Assembly (NCBI RefSeq): GCF_009695905.1
Contig: NZ_VUNA01000003.1
Coordinates: 1 to 64,000 of the forward strand
DNA from: Mogibacterium kristiansenii
Lineage (GTDB): Bacteria; Bacillota; Clostridia; Peptostreptococcales; Anaerovoracaceae
Length of the DNA: 64,000 nucleotides
Direction: 5' to 3'
Every line of letters starts with the position of its first letter. Position 1 is the first letter of the stretch. A program made the position numbers and the translations under genes. Of the stretch, positions 42,101-51,297 are shown piece by piece. The notes below the pieces were generated by a model. It searched no databases and was not told the origin of the DNA. It saw only the letters and a program-made list of their open reading frames with translations.

Positions 42101-45100
42101 GTCCGGTTCGCCGGATTCGTGCTGGTTCGGGTTGGTGATTTTCGCCGTCTGGCCGTCCTTCAGTCCATAGGTGAATTCAAATTCTCCCGCCTTCATGGTA
42201 CGGCCGTTCAGCACCTTCTGAATGTTCAGGGCACCGGTGGTTCCGTATACCAGGCTGGATTCGTATTTGTTCTTGAATACGGATTTGTCCGTCCGATCCG
42301 ATGCGGTGCCGTTGTTGTATTCCACCTTGGCTTTGAGTTTGCCCGGGTGATCCGCGTCGTCGGTTACGGTCACGGTCACTTTGGCAGCGTGGCGGTCATA
42401 GGTCACTCCGCCGGCCGGTGTTCCCGGTACCTTCTCGGTAATGTCAAAACGATATACGCCTTCTTTACGGAAAGTAACATTGCCGAATCTAAAGTCCTTT
42501 GCCTCGCCGTTCTTCAGATTCTTTACCGAAGCGGTATCTCCGTTCTCGGCGACGGAAACATCGTTCTTCTCAATCGCCTTCTGCGTCTCTGCGTCCGGTG
42601 TCAATTTGAAGTTAAATGCTTCGTCGGTCTTTCCGTCTCTTCCGGTGAGGGTCTTCTCGCCCGCCAGTGCCGTGTTTCCGGTAAGGGTTACGGCATCTGC
42701 TTTGTAGGAGTTCCGGAAAATCGGCATGGTCTGCAGTTCTTTTCCGTCTGCATCCAGATACTTGTAATCCGCAACTACCGTGTCCTGACCATCCACGTCA
42801 TCGATGTACACGTTAATGCGCACCTTGTATTCCGCGTTGTCATAGGTCAATCCGTCTACGGTGTAGTGGTTGGATGCGGTTGCACTTTCCGGTAGGATTT
42901 CCTTCATCTTGTACTCGTAAGTGAGCGGTTCATCCTGCGTTGCACCCTTTGCATGCTCTGCCGTAAAGGTGATGTTTCCGAATTTCACGCCATTTCCGAT
43001 ATTCGACGCGTCCACATGTCCGGATGCGCCATCCGGCAGCGGTGCCCCTTCGGTAACCGGTGTGAGTCGGAACTTATAGTCGCCGTCCTTTAATGTCTTG
43101 GTTCCGGTGGAATCTGTAAATTCCTTTCCGGCACCCAGATCAACGGTCTGTTCTTTCGCATCATATACGTTCGCAAATGCCGCGGTTTTGTTGTCCACGG
43201 CAGTTGGGTTTGCCACTTCCGAGCCGTCATCCTTGCGGATTTTCTTCATGGTGGCATTTGCCTTCAGTCTTCCGTTCTCATCGGTCACCTTTACGGTAAC
43301 GCGGTACGATGCGCTGGAGTAGGTTACACCCTGCTTCGCCGTATCTCCCGGATCCTTTTCCGTAATCTGGTACTCGTATGTTCCCGGCTTGGTGTATTCG
43401 ATATCGCCAAAGGCTTTTTCGATTTCAGCCTTGGAGTTTACGTTCAGGCGGGAAACCTTCATGCCGTCCACAACAGCGGCATCCTTTGGCATCGGACATT
43501 CGTTATCCAGCGGGCTCAGAATGAACTGGAATTTCGCGTTCTTCAAATAATCCATATCCCATGCGGATGCACCGGATGCGGTTTCGAAATTCTTCTTAAT
43601 CTTCAGGGACTCGGAACCCTTCAGTGTGGTGGAGTCGGCCTGATAGATATTGGTGTAATCTACCACTGCGGCATCTTTGCCGGCAACGGTTCCCTTCGCA
43701 TATACTCCGCCGTCGTTGTTCGTTCCGGTCTCGCTGCCTTCACCGGCATTCCGTTGTGCAGCGCTTCCGGTGAAATGCTCCGGCTTTGCCTCGGTTACGG
43801 TGTACCGGGTTCCGCCATCCACACCGTAGATCTTCAAGGTCTGATCGTCCTTTAATTTAAAGGTATCTCCGGACTTGACAGTGAACTCGTCTCCCTCTTT
43901 GTCCGCACCGGTGTACTTCTGAGCGGTGTATTTTTCTTTTGTACCGCCGGTAAATGTCAGGCTGTACTCGAACTCCGAATCCTTCAGGCTGTCCGGAACC
44001 TGATGGCCCTCTGCCGCCTGTACGGATTTCCGAATGTCCAGCTCGCCCGGAAGTTCCTTGACCAGCTTTCCGTTGTTGCCCAGATAGGTAAACACGGTCT
44101 TTCCGGCGTAGTTGTTCTCCCATACCGGCTTGATTACCCGATTGGATGTCTGGGACTTATTGGCGCCGTCCGCCTTATTTTCGGTAAAATAAGTCAGACT
44201 GGTGGTTCTCGGTGTTCCGGCCGGGATGTAGTATTCACCCGTCTTGGTGTTTTTCTTCGCATAGCCTTCCAGGAGAAGATTGCTGTTGCCCGGAATCTTT
44301 ACGGTGTATGTCTTCTTCACCGCATTTCCGGAAGCGCCCTTTTCGTAGTACTGACGCTGGTAGTAGTACGTGGTGTCGCCGCTGGTATCGATGGAATCCT
44401 TTTCCGGATGGGTACATGCTTCATCCGTGTACAGGATCTCGTCCTCCTGGAAGTAGTAGAAGTCGTTGGTGGATGCCGGCGTGAAGTTGGCATATGCGCC
44501 GATGCCTTCCGAACCCCGATTGGAAGACTTCTTGTCGTACTTGTTGGCATAGAACGCCACCTGACCGTCTTCGTTGGAATTTTCGGCAATATAAGCCTCC
44601 ATCGCTTCATCCGGTCTCTCCAGCTTCTTCTCTGCCGCTGCCTTCAGGCTCACGTCATAGAAGAGTCGACATGGATAAGTGTTGTCGATGGTAATCTTAT
44701 TGTCCTTGGTAACTTCATAGTATCTCAGCGGGATCAGGTTGGCCGGAATCTTTACGGTCACCTTGTCTCCCGTCGCCAGTGCGGTCGCCGCATCGGCTTT
44801 CTCTACGGTAATCTTGATATCTCTCAGATTTCCCGTCGGATATACGTGATTCGTGTTCGGAATCTCCTTCTCAAAGGTGTAGGTTACCTTAGTGGTGTTT
44901 CCTTCCTTGGTCACATCCTTTTTTGTGTAGTGGTACTGGTTCTCTGCGTACAGCAGGGAATTCAAATCATCTACCTGCATGTAGTCCCCCAGCTGATCCA
45001 CCAGAGTCACGTAGCCGCTCTGCGTCGGATCCGCACCGGCTTCCACTTCCGTCGGAGACTGGGCCGTCGCGATGATTTCTTCCTGAATTTCATTGAAGAT

Positions 45101-46186
45101 GTTATTCAGCTCCGAAGCCTGGGTTGCGGCCTTGTAGAAGGCGGTCGGCTTTCCGTCCGAATTCGTGGCACGGGTGCCCAGATTGTTGTACGCGGTCGCG
45201 TTCGGATAGTTGCTGGACATGCCGTGCATGTAGGAGTTGAACTTATCTCCGGTGCTGCCGGCATCCGCATCCTTGAACACGCCGATAGAGTATATGGTGG
45301 CGTCATTCTTGATGGTCTTCGCCGTCTGAATTGCCGTATTGGCTACGCTTTTGTCAAAACCGCTCTCGTGATTCGGTTCACCATCGGTGAAGAAGATGAC
45401 GATGCGCTTCACGTTCTTGCGGTTCGGATTGGTGGTCTCGTCGCTCTTACTTTGGTTCACCAGAGTCTTCGCGTGATCCATGGCGTAATCCGCCGCGGTG
45501 GCACCTGCCGGTTTCAGCGCATTGACCGTGTTCTTCAGCTCCGCCTTGTTGTCGTTGGTGTATGTCTTATATTTTCTCACAATCTGAGTGTAGTTGTAAT
45601 GCTCACCATATGGTCCAAAAAAAGGATCCTCTTCTTGGTAGGTGTCATTTCCTACTTTGTCGGTTTTTTTGCCCGCGAATTTCACCAGAGAAATCCGGCT
45701 GCGCAGGTTCTCGTTGGACCGCTCGCTGTTGGTCCTTGCCGTCTCGTCAATAAAAGAATTCACCGCCGTCTTCAGGGTTTTCATTTTATTGTTGTCATCC
45801 ATACTTCCAGATACGTCCAGCACCATCACGATGTCCAGCGGAACGGTGGACTGTCCCATAATCTTCGCGGCGGAAGACAGCGCGGACAGACCTACCAGGA
45901 AGTCGGAATCCCCCTTCTTCTCTATGGTCTTCGTTCCGGAATTATCCTGCTTCTTCATCACAATGTTTCCGGCAGATACGGACTTGTCCGTCCAAATCCT
46001 CCCGATATTCTTTGTGGTGTCATCAATTGCAATAGAATCGTGCCAGTGGCTGATGGTTACATCGTCTGCCACGGCACCGGTTGCCGCGGACACTGTTGTT
46101 CCGGACATTCCAAACAGGATGGTCACGGACATCAAAAGCGTCACGATCCAGGCAACTCTTTTTCGCTTACGAAAATAGCCTATCAT
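39200..46186 (-). CDS. Giant surface protein: vWA domain plus about 12 Spy0128-type repeats
   Basis: A 2,328-residue secreted protein. Residues 1-35 are a signal peptide (RKRKR, hydrophobic core, cut near VSAATG). About 115-410 is a von Willebrand A domain with MIDAS motif DVSGS at 124-128. From about residue 720 come about 12 repeats of ~120-150 residues of the Spy0128 (pilin isopeptide) type, recognisable by K.LTGR...GEF.F.L and GTY.Y.I.E...G..YD. Each likely forms an internal Lys-Asn bond. The C-terminus has GIQTGD, a hydrophobic helix and RKKRA, a sortase-like signal without canonical LPXTG. A pilus-tip or adhesin role is likely. ATG at 46186 has AGGAAGGGGG. No sortase gene is in the window. 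Confidence 0.88.
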   Translation of the reverse strand: MIGYFRKRKRVAWIVTLLMSVTILFGMSGTTVSAATGAVADDVTISHWHDSIAIDDTTKNIGRIWTDKSVSAGNIVMKKQDNSGTKTIEKKGDSDFLVGLSALSSAAKIMGQSTVPLDIVMVLDVSGSMDDNNKMKTLKTAVNSFIDETARTNSERSNENLRSRISLVKFAGKKTDKVGNDTYQEEDPFFGPYGEHYNYTQIVRKYKTYTNDNKAELKNTVNALKPAGATAADYAMDHAKTLVNQSKSDETTNPNRKNVKRIVIFFTDGEPNHESGFDKSVANTAIQTAKTIKNDATIYSIGVFKDADAGSTGDKFNSYMHGMSSNYPNATAYNNLGTRATNSDGKPTAFYKAATQASELNNIFNEIQEEIIATAQSPTEVEAGADPTQSGYVTLVDQLGDYMQVDDLNSLLYAENQYHYTKKDVTKEGNTTKVTYTFEKEIPNTNHVYPTGNLRDIKITVEKADAATALATGDKVTVKIPANLIPLRYYEVTKDNKITIDNTYPCRLFYDVSLKAAAEKKLERPDEAMEAYIAENSNEDGQVAFYANKYDKKSSNRGSEGIGAYANFTPASTNDFYYFQEDEILYTDEACTHPEKDSIDTSGDTTYYYQRQYYEKGASGNAVKKTYTVKIPGNSNLLLEGYAKKNTKTGEYYIPAGTPRTTSLTYFTENKADGANKSQTSNRVIKPVWENNYAGKTVFTYLGNNGKLVKELPGELDIRKSVQAAEGHQVPDSLKDSEFEYSLTFTGGTKEKYTAQKYTGADKEGDEFTVKSGDTFKLKDDQTLKIYGVDGGTRYTVTEAKPEHFTGSAAQRNAGEGSETGTNNDGGVYAKGTVAGKDAAVVDYTNIYQADSTTLKGSESLKIKKNFETASGASAWDMDYLKNAKFQFILSPLDNECPMPKDAAVVDGMKVSRLNVNSKAEIEKAFGDIEYTKPGTYEYQITEKDPGDTAKQGVTYSSASYRVTVKVTDENGRLKANATMKKIRKDDGSEVANPTAVDNKTAAFANVYDAKEQTVDLGAGKEFTDSTGTKTLKDGDYKFRLTPVTEGAPLPDGASGHVDASNIGNGVKFGNITFTAEHAKGATQDEPLTYEYKMKEILPESATASNHYTVDGLTYDNAEYKVRINVYIDDVDGQDTVVADYKYLDADGKELQTMPIFRNSYKADAVTLTGNTALAGEKTLTGRDGKTDEAFNFKLTPDAETQKAIEKNDVSVAENGDTASVKNLKNGEAKDFRFGNVTFRKEGVYRFDITEKVPGTPAGGVTYDRHAAKVTVTVTDDADHPGKLKAKVEYNNGTASDRTDKSVFKNKYESSLVYGTTGALNIQKVLNGRTMKAGEFEFTYGLKDGQTAKITNPNQHESGEPDTMNVLADLTFDQTMSGKTQTYIVRETKGSIKGVTYDERIGTVEITPQDNGDGTMHVVTKVTMKNADGSGESVKTYDSSNHNSGTPTVRFTNTYAAAATDPVQVITGFNKKLTGREWKDGETFTFKLKNVSKPDGVETAPMPEKDEVTVRKADVKDGKAPIEFGALTFKKAGEYKYQLKEQVPSPEAAGMTYDKAVRDITVTVTDNGTGKLTAAVTAVSGNKTFTNEYKTEDLPMDQVLGLSMTKVLTGRDMTEDDFSFTLKGTDEASAKKLNIAEDGETVPGKAGADGETVTVRSGLNMTLKQADIGKTYAYTFEEVKGSVKGIVYDESRYTLEITAKDGGDGTLEAEVVLKDKSGKELFRKTVSNEDPAMGEKGITLAFANRYDGSTDVSGGTKADINASKKLTGRKLKAGEFTFELMTKPGDGSEGTVLQTKKNGAEGSIHFDALSYRTNEKAAGSGTVLKKAVKDGYATKTTKDGKVVYTVYYRVAESANNLPKGVTVTAGSFDLSVEVTDNNDGTLTAKTIYPKNSGDKCEFVNTYGTGEAVPVNVSGSKTLEAEEGLNPPDISGKFTFTLKALTEGAPMLKDATVTNDGNGNVTFGTLEFNIDDLEDVDPADDGSREKTFKYSVTESGSVPGVVNDSKSTKEFELTLKDDGEGHLSVSRKPETDNLFAFTNTYRVEELSSSVTDQIDITKKLHGRNLKDGEFKFRLMEDSKVISEAANDAKGKVTFDKITYTKPGSHTYTVCEENDGKGGVIYDSNSYTVYTRVVDNGNGKLETHRIDKEISGDQPAAKDITFANKYQAKPTEVSLGVTKRLDNAKLKSGQFTFVLKDANGEEVERATNKADGSVQFKTISFDKAGTYKYTIEELNDKQKGITYDTKVYHVTIKVTDNGEGSLKAELTGDKAVFSNSYDNGDNGGGGNGKTPVVTPTGIQTGDYTSGFMGMVVLFLSACASLAVTLRKKRA

Positions 46187-46555
46187 TTTTCCCCCTTCCT
46201 CATTCTCCCCTGCAACCCCCAGGGAAGGATGATGTCCGGCCGGTGTTCCGTGATATTGCGTACTTGCCGACCATTCATGCATTATATCTCCATGATTATT
46301 TATTTTATCATAATGGTACGGATTGAAGGGGTACTCGAAAGAGTACTTTTTTGCTTATTAAACCACAGATATATTATATATAACCACTTATTTATGCTCA
46401 TTTCGGATACCTTCGGATTGGATGCGGTCCCCGCCGGCAGCCACCGCAAACGGTTGATATGTTCCCCGTTGAAAGATATAATATTTTATCGGGATGCCCG
46501 CCGGAACTCAGCTTCGCTTAAGGTATTCCGGGTATGATACGGAAAGGGATATAAT
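46187..46555. promoter_or_regulatory. Divergent regulatory interval of the surface protein and the DUF1461 gene
   Basis: This 369-bp interval has no gene. It contains AT-rich DNA (ATATATTATATATAACC, near 46368-46385), the palindrome GTACTC-GAAA-GAGTAC with a following T6 (46331-46352), and a plus-strand promoter. The palindrome lies in the untranslated leader of the giant gene and could be a binding site or a terminator for plus-strand read-through. Confidence 0.5.
46454..46482 (+). promoter_or_regulatory. Promoter of the DUF1461-two-component operon
   Basis: TTGATA (46454-46459) is 17 bp from a perfect TATAAT (46477-46482). Confidence 0.75.
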
Positions 46556-47278
46556 ATGGAAGACAAACGACGATGCCCCGGAGCCGCTTGGGTGCTGAGC
46601 CTCCTGTTCAGCCTGACGATGATGCTGTGCCTGCTGCTCACCGCTGCGGAAATTCTGCTCTATCGCACTCCGGGTTGGTTCGAAAAAGAATACGACAAAT
46701 ACATGGTGCTGGAGGATGTGCGAGGCGAGATGTCCATGGAATCCGCACTGCAGGTGACGGAAGAGATGATGGATTACCTCAAAGGGGACCGAAAAGATCT
46801 CACCGTGATGACCACCATCGACGGCAAGCAACAGGAATTCTTCTCCAATCGAGAAAAGGCTCATCTGAAGGATTGCCGGGCACTTTTTCTGGGCGGATTC
46901 CGTCTTCGAAATATCACGGCCCTCATCAGCATGGGAATTCTCGGGGTGCTTTGCTTCGGTCGAAATCAGCATCCGAACCGGCTCCCGGATTTCATCGTAC
47001 TGGTCCCAAAAATAACCGGCGTCCTGCTGGCGATTACCGGCCTCACCGCACTGATTGTTTCCGGAAGTTTCGACCGGTACTTCGTGATATTTCATCATTT
47101 GTTCTTTGATAACGACCTGTGGATCCTGAATCCGACGGAAGATAATCTCATCAACTTGCTGCCGGAAGGTTTCTTCTCCGACACGGCATTTCGAATCGGA
47201 GAGATATTTCTTCTGATGGAACTGGCGATGTGTGCCGCCTTTATGGGGATTCGCCGGAAACGGGTGACATATAAATAG
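46556..47278 (+). CDS. Integral membrane protein, DUF1461/TIGR01906-like
   Basis: A 240-residue protein with four membrane helices (about 12-34, 122-140, 158-178, 214-233). The segments FHHLFFDNDLWILNPTEDNLINLLPEGFF near 190-218 are the hallmark of the TIGR01906/DUF1461 family. That family is common in Firmicutes and has no assigned role. It lies 46 bp before a response regulator-histidine kinase pair on the same strand, so it may be part of the same signalling operon. Confidence 0.75.
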   Translation: MEDKRRCPGAAWVLSLLFSLTMMLCLLLTAAEILLYRTPGWFEKEYDKYMVLEDVRGEMSMESALQVTEEMMDYLKGDRKDLTVMTTIDGKQQEFFSNREKAHLKDCRALFLGGFRLRNITALISMGILGVLCFGRNQHPNRLPDFIVLVPKITGVLLAITGLTALIVSGSFDRYFVIFHHLFFDNDLWILNPTEDNLINLLPEGFFSDTAFRIGEIFLLMELAMCAAFMGIRRKRVTYK

Positions 47279-47324
47279 AAGATATTTTTAGCGAAAATGT
47301 TTTTAGCGGAAAGGAAAAAAGCTT

Positions 47325-48005
47325 ATGCGACTACTTCTTGCGGAAGACGAAAAATCTCTCTCCCGGGCGCTGACCCGGATTCTGGAGAGCAGCCATTACT
47401 CGGTGGATGCGGCATACAACGGGGAAGAAGCGTTGGATTTTCTGGACGTGAGCAGTTACGACGCCGTCATTCTGGATCTGATGATGCCGAAGGTGGACGG
47501 CCTGACGGTGCTGCGCACGCTGCGGGAGCGGAACGACCTGACGCCGGTGCTGATTCTCACCGCCCGCTCCGAGGTGGACGACAAGGTGCTGGGGCTGGAC
47601 AGCGGCGCCAACGATTATCTGACGAAACCCTTCGATCCGAAAGAGCTGCTTGCGCGAATCCGGGCCATTACCCGAGTTCAGACCAAGAATCCAAGCTCCG
47701 TGCTGCAGCTGGGGAACGTGACTCTGGACCGGACCAATTACGAGCTGGCCTGCGGGGAGAATTCCATCCGGCTGGCCAACAAGGAGTTTCAGCTGATGGA
47801 ACTCCTCATGAGCAATCCGGGGCAGGTGCTGTCCACGGAGCAGATTTTCGAGCGGATTTGGGGGCTGGACAGCGATGCGGAGACCAGCATCATCTGGGTG
47901 TACATTTCCTATCTTCGCCGGAAATTCAAGGCTTTGGGGGCGAACGTGCTGATTAAGGCTACCCGAAACGTGGGGTATTCCCTGGTGGTGGAGGAAGAGG
48001 ACTAA
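47325..48005 (+). CDS. Two-component response regulator, OmpR/PhoB family
   Basis: A 226-residue regulator. The receiver domain (1-120) has acidic residues near 7-9, phospho-acceptor Asp51 in AVILDLMMPKVDG, Thr in ILTARSE and Lys in DYLTKPFDPKELLAR. The C-terminal winged helix (about 130-224) has ELLMSNPGQVLSTEQIFERIWG and YISYLRRKF. It is followed after one base pair by the kinase gene. Targets are unknown; the adjacent surface protein gene is a possible candidate. Confidence 0.95.
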   Translation: MRLLLAEDEKSLSRALTRILESSHYSVDAAYNGEEALDFLDVSSYDAVILDLMMPKVDGLTVLRTLRERNDLTPVLILTARSEVDDKVLGLDSGANDYLTKPFDPKELLARIRAITRVQTKNPSSVLQLGNVTLDRTNYELACGENSIRLANKEFQLMELLMSNPGQVLSTEQIFERIWGLDSDAETSIIWVYISYLRRKFKALGANVLIKATRNVGYSLVVEEED

Positions 48006-48006
48006 T

Positions 48007-49386
48007 ATGGTAAAAAAATTACGGCACCGATTCATCGCGGTGACCATCCTATCGGTATTCTTCACCATCGCGCTACTGACGATTATCATCAACGGCATCA
48101 GCTACCGAAACGTGGTAGACCGAGCGGACTGGACCCTTTCGATTCTGTCGGCCAATCACGGGACGTTTCCGGAAAGCCTGCTAATAAAAGGAAGACGCGA
48201 TTCCGTGGAGGTTTCCGGCAGCGGCGATTTGGAAGAAAAATCCACCAGCATCGTTCAGAAGAAGCGCCGCTTTTCTAAATTAAATCCGAAGGATGATACC
48301 AACGACCGCAGCTATATTTTCCGGATTCAGCTGGACAACAAGGCCCGCACTTCCGCGCAGCCATTTGAAACCCGATATTTTTCGGTGCTGACCAATTCTA
48401 ACGGAACCCTGCGGGAAGTGGATTCCTCCCAGCTGCTGGCGGTAAATAAGAATGCACTGGAATCCATTCAGCGAAAGGCGGAACGGAAGCTTTCGAAAGA
48501 CGGAAAATGTACTTTTATTGAAGACTTCCGCTGCACCCGAGTGACGGAAAAAGGCGGAACTCGCTACGTCTACCTGGATTGCTCCCGTTCCCTGGACAAT
48601 TTCCGGGCCTTCCGAAACGTCAGCATTCTGGTGTGCCTCATCGGCGTCACAATCATTTCCGCACTAATCACCTTTTTCTCCGGAAAAATTCTCCGGCCGG
48701 TGGCGGAAAGCTACGAAAAACAGCAGCGGTTCATCACCGATGCGGGACATGAAATTCGCACGCCACTGACCATCATCAACGCAGACGTGTCCGTTCTGGA
48801 GATGGAACAGCCGGACGATGCGCCCAACGAATGGTTGGAGGATATCCGGCAGCAGACCCGGCGCCTGTCCACCCTCACCGAAGAGCTGGTGTACCTGACC
48901 CGCATGGAGGAGGTGCAGAAAACCTCCGTCAACATGAAGCGATTGAATTTCTCGAAAATCGTTGGCGACGTGGCCCATTCTTTCGAATCCCGGGCCCTTG
49001 TTTCCGAGAAAAAATACAACTACGATGTGGCGGACGATCTGTTCCTGCGAGGCGACGAAAGTGCCCTCCGCAAGCTGGTGAGCATCCTCTTGGACAACGC
49101 GTTCAAATATTCTTCGGATTCCGGCGATATCCGCCTCTTCTTCTATCGTCAGGGTAAAAACATTTTCCTCACGGTGAGCAATTCCGTGGATGAGATTCAG
49201 AAGAAATCCATCCCTCACTTTTTCGACCGATTCTACCGGGCAGACAGCTCCCGGAACAGCGAAACCGGCGGGCACGGCATCGGCCTCTCCATTGCCCGGG
49301 CGGTGGTCCGAGCCCACGGCGGCAAAATTGCCGCCTACACACCGGACGGGAAGTCCCTCCGAATTAGTGCCACATTTCCGGTGTAG
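48007..49386 (+). CDS. Sensor histidine kinase
   Basis: A 459-residue membrane kinase. Two helices (about 13-33 and 200-222) enclose a ~165-residue extracytoplasmic sensor. The HisKA H-box is DAGHEIRTPLTIIN (His about 248). The ATPase domain has N-box VSILLDNAFKYS, G1 SSRNSETGGHGIGLSIA and a terminal ISATFPV. No separate HAMP is evident; the linker is short. It is partner to the response regulator immediately upstream. The sensed signal is unknown. Confidence 0.95.
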   Translation: MVKKLRHRFIAVTILSVFFTIALLTIIINGISYRNVVDRADWTLSILSANHGTFPESLLIKGRRDSVEVSGSGDLEEKSTSIVQKKRRFSKLNPKDDTNDRSYIFRIQLDNKARTSAQPFETRYFSVLTNSNGTLREVDSSQLLAVNKNALESIQRKAERKLSKDGKCTFIEDFRCTRVTEKGGTRYVYLDCSRSLDNFRAFRNVSILVCLIGVTIISALITFFSGKILRPVAESYEKQQRFITDAGHEIRTPLTIINADVSVLEMEQPDDAPNEWLEDIRQQTRRLSTLTEELVYLTRMEEVQKTSVNMKRLNFSKIVGDVAHSFESRALVSEKKYNYDVADDLFLRGDESALRKLVSILLDNAFKYSSDSGDIRLFFYRQGKNIFLTVSNSVDEIQKKSIPHFFDRFYRADSSRNSETGGHGIGLSIARAVVRAHGGKIAAYTPDGKSLRISATFPV

Positions 49387-49399
49387 GAAGCAGTATAGG

Positions 49400-49446
49400 A
49401 AAGCCCCGGCGCTGATCGCATTGCCAGCGGCGCCGGGGCTTTTGTT
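49400..49446 (+). terminator. Terminator of the two-component operon
   Basis: AAAGCCCCGGCGC pairs with GCGCCGGGGCTTT across a 17-base loop; TTTTG follows. Confidence 0.9.
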
Positions 49447-49490
49447 AGGGCCGGCGACTGGGCCGCCTTTTCTGAATTTCAGGCCCTGGG

Positions 49491-49629
49491 GGTTTGCTCC
49501 CCCTTCCCTTCTAGCCCTTATTCTTCCGTCCAGGGGAGCAAACTTTTTCCTGCCCGGTGCCGGCCGCTGGGCCCGAGGTTTGCTCCCCACTCCCCGCTAG
49601 CCCTTATTCCTCCGTCCAGGGGAGCAAAC
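49491..49629. repeat. Two C-type palindromic cassettes
   Basis: Cassettes at 49491-49543 and 49577-49629 (86 bp apart) have arms GGTTTGCTCCCC/GGGGAGCAAAC. On the minus strand their cores read GACGGAAGAATAAGGGCTAG and GGACGGAGGAATAAGGGCTA, then GCGGGG in the second. The period and core tie them to the A arrays. Confidence 0.8.
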
Positions 49630-49693
49630 TTTTCCCTGCCCGGCTCGCTGCGGCGCCTCTTTTGGGCCGGATTTCTTCTCTTCTCGGTCCCGC

Positions 49694-49747
49694 GGTTCGC
49701 GCTTGAAAACCGATTTCATTGGCTTTGCGGGTACCCGGGCGCGAACC
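49694..49747. repeat. Single B-type palindromic cassette
   Basis: The arms GGTTCGCGC/GCGCGAACC and core AAAACCGATTTCATTGGCTT with GCGGG match the units of arrays B1-B3. It stands alone 65 bp after the C-type pair. No gene lies in 49387-49859. Confidence 0.85.
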
Positions 49748-49776
49748 GAGCCGCCGGACGGGCCGACTTTAAATGA

Positions 49777-49829
49777 AAGGACCGGAACCCGGGGCGCACA
49801 TTCGCACCTCCCGGGTTTCGGTCCTTTCC
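49777..49829 (-). terminator. Terminator of the MATE gene
   Basis: AAAGGACCGGAACCCGGG pairs with CCCGGGTTTCGGTCCTTT with one mismatch; T-rich on the minus-strand side. Confidence 0.8.
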
Positions 49830-49832
49830 TTA

Positions 49833-49868
49833 CCTTTCTTTACCTTACTTTACCTTACTTTACCTTAC
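49833..49868. repeat. 10-bp tandem repeat at the MATE gene stop codon
   Basis: CTTTACCTTA is repeated about three and a half times and overlaps the last codons and stop of the MATE gene (TAA of TACCTTACC on the plus strand). Slippage here could extend or shorten the C-terminus slightly. Confidence 0.6.
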
Positions 49869-51245
49869 CACAACTCTTCCCATTTGTTTTTTCCGATGCA
49901 GATAATACGGAATAATCATCGACAATGCCAGAATCCAGGCCATCGGGTAACTGAGAATTACCGTCAGCACCTCGTGGTATGCCGGAACAATCCAGGTCAC
50001 CCACGGAATTCGCAATCCCAGTACGCAGCCTGTGGTGATGATGGTTGGAATTTTTACATCGCCCAGGCCTCGCAATGCACCGTTGAAAATCTCCAGGATG
50101 ACGGACAGAACGTACCACGGCATGAATTGATGCATCATGGTCACGCCGATTTGAATAACATCTTCATCGGTCAGGAAGAGGCACAAAATCGGATGGGCAC
50201 AGCTCATCAGCAGCACAACAAGCGACACTACCAGCAGCGACGACTGCATCAATCCCATCCGCACGCTTTGGAATATTCGCTCCTTCTTTCCGGCACCGTA
50301 GTTCTGGCCCACGAACGTCGTGACGGTCACGCCGAAGGCATTCAGGATTGCCCAGATAATAACATCGGTTTTAAAGTATGCCGCCCAAGCCGCTACGATA
50401 TCCTCTCCGAATCCGTTGATGCAGGCCTGAATCAGTATGTTCGAGATGCCGTAGGCCACTGCCTGAATCGACCCCGGTGTGCCAAGCCGCATCTGATGCT
50501 TTAGAATCATTCCATTGAAACCTTCCTTCAGGTCTCGAGCCCGAAGGGACAGACGGAACGGAATCCCTTCCATTTCCTTGTTCCGCACCAGCGCTCGCAT
50601 TACCAGGAATGCACTGACGCCCTGAGAAATGACGGTTGCCAATCCCGCACCGATGACCTCTTTTTTCCACACTACCACGAACAGAATATCCAGGACGATA
50701 TTCAGCACGCAGCACACAATCAGATAATGGAACGGCCGCTTGGAATCGCCGATTGCCCGCAGGATGGAAGAACCCATATTGTACAGAATTACCGTGGACA
50801 CGCCGCCGAAATAGATTACCATATACTGAACGGAATAGGTCATCAGGCTTTCCGGCGTCCGCATCATCACCATCGCCCACCGGCTGAGGGTCACGCCCAG
50901 CACCGTCGTCACGGCGGATGCGAGGATGCCGAATATCACCATGGTATGTAGCGCTTCATGCAGCTTCTTCTCTTCCCGAGCCCCAAAATACTGGGACAAT
51001 GTCACGGATGCGCCGGCGAACATCGAGGCGAACACCATCGTGACGATATACAGAACAGTAGAGGCAGATCCGCCGATCGCCGCCAATCCCGCTTTTCCCA
51101 CGAACCGGCCCACAATCACCGCATCTGCCAAACTGTAAATCTGCTGAAAAATAGTTCCGGCGACCAACGGCAGAAAATACCGAAACATCGCCCGTCCAAT
51201 GCGCCCCTCCGTAATTGGATTCATCACTCCCAATTGCTCATTCAT
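49860..51245 (-). CDS. MATE family efflux transporter
   Basis: A 461-residue membrane protein with 12 predicted helices in two halves, the layout of MATE drug/Na+ antiporters. Typical segments are YSLADAVIVGRFVGKAGLAAIG (helix 1), GASVTLSQYFGAREEKKL, and the second-half match AFGVTVTTFVGQNYGAGKKERI. It would expel organic cations or dyes. The ATG at 51245 is 6 nt after AGGAG; a GTG one codon earlier is less likely. Monocistronic. Confidence 0.93.
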   Translation of the reverse strand: MNEQLGVMNPITEGRIGRAMFRYFLPLVAGTIFQQIYSLADAVIVGRFVGKAGLAAIGGSASTVLYIVTMVFASMFAGASVTLSQYFGAREEKKLHEALHTMVIFGILASAVTTVLGVTLSRWAMVMMRTPESLMTYSVQYMVIYFGGVSTVILYNMGSSILRAIGDSKRPFHYLIVCCVLNIVLDILFVVVWKKEVIGAGLATVISQGVSAFLVMRALVRNKEMEGIPFRLSLRARDLKEGFNGMILKHQMRLGTPGSIQAVAYGISNILIQACINGFGEDIVAAWAAYFKTDVIIWAILNAFGVTVTTFVGQNYGAGKKERIFQSVRMGLMQSSLLVVSLVVLLMSCAHPILCLFLTDEDVIQIGVTMMHQFMPWYVLSVILEIFNGALRGLGDVKIPTIITTGCVLGLRIPWVTWIVPAYHEVLTVILSYPMAWILALSMIIPYYLHRKKQMGRVVVR

Positions 51246-51297
51246 CACGATCTCCTACATAATAATTTCTCCCATGGATTATACTCCAATCGGTCCG

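Noticed and set aside
39149-46537. Very long plus-strand open frames opposite the giant surface protein gene
   Set aside because: They mirror the codon bias of the real gene, show no domain or start signal, and the sense frame has a signal peptide, vWA and repeated domains.
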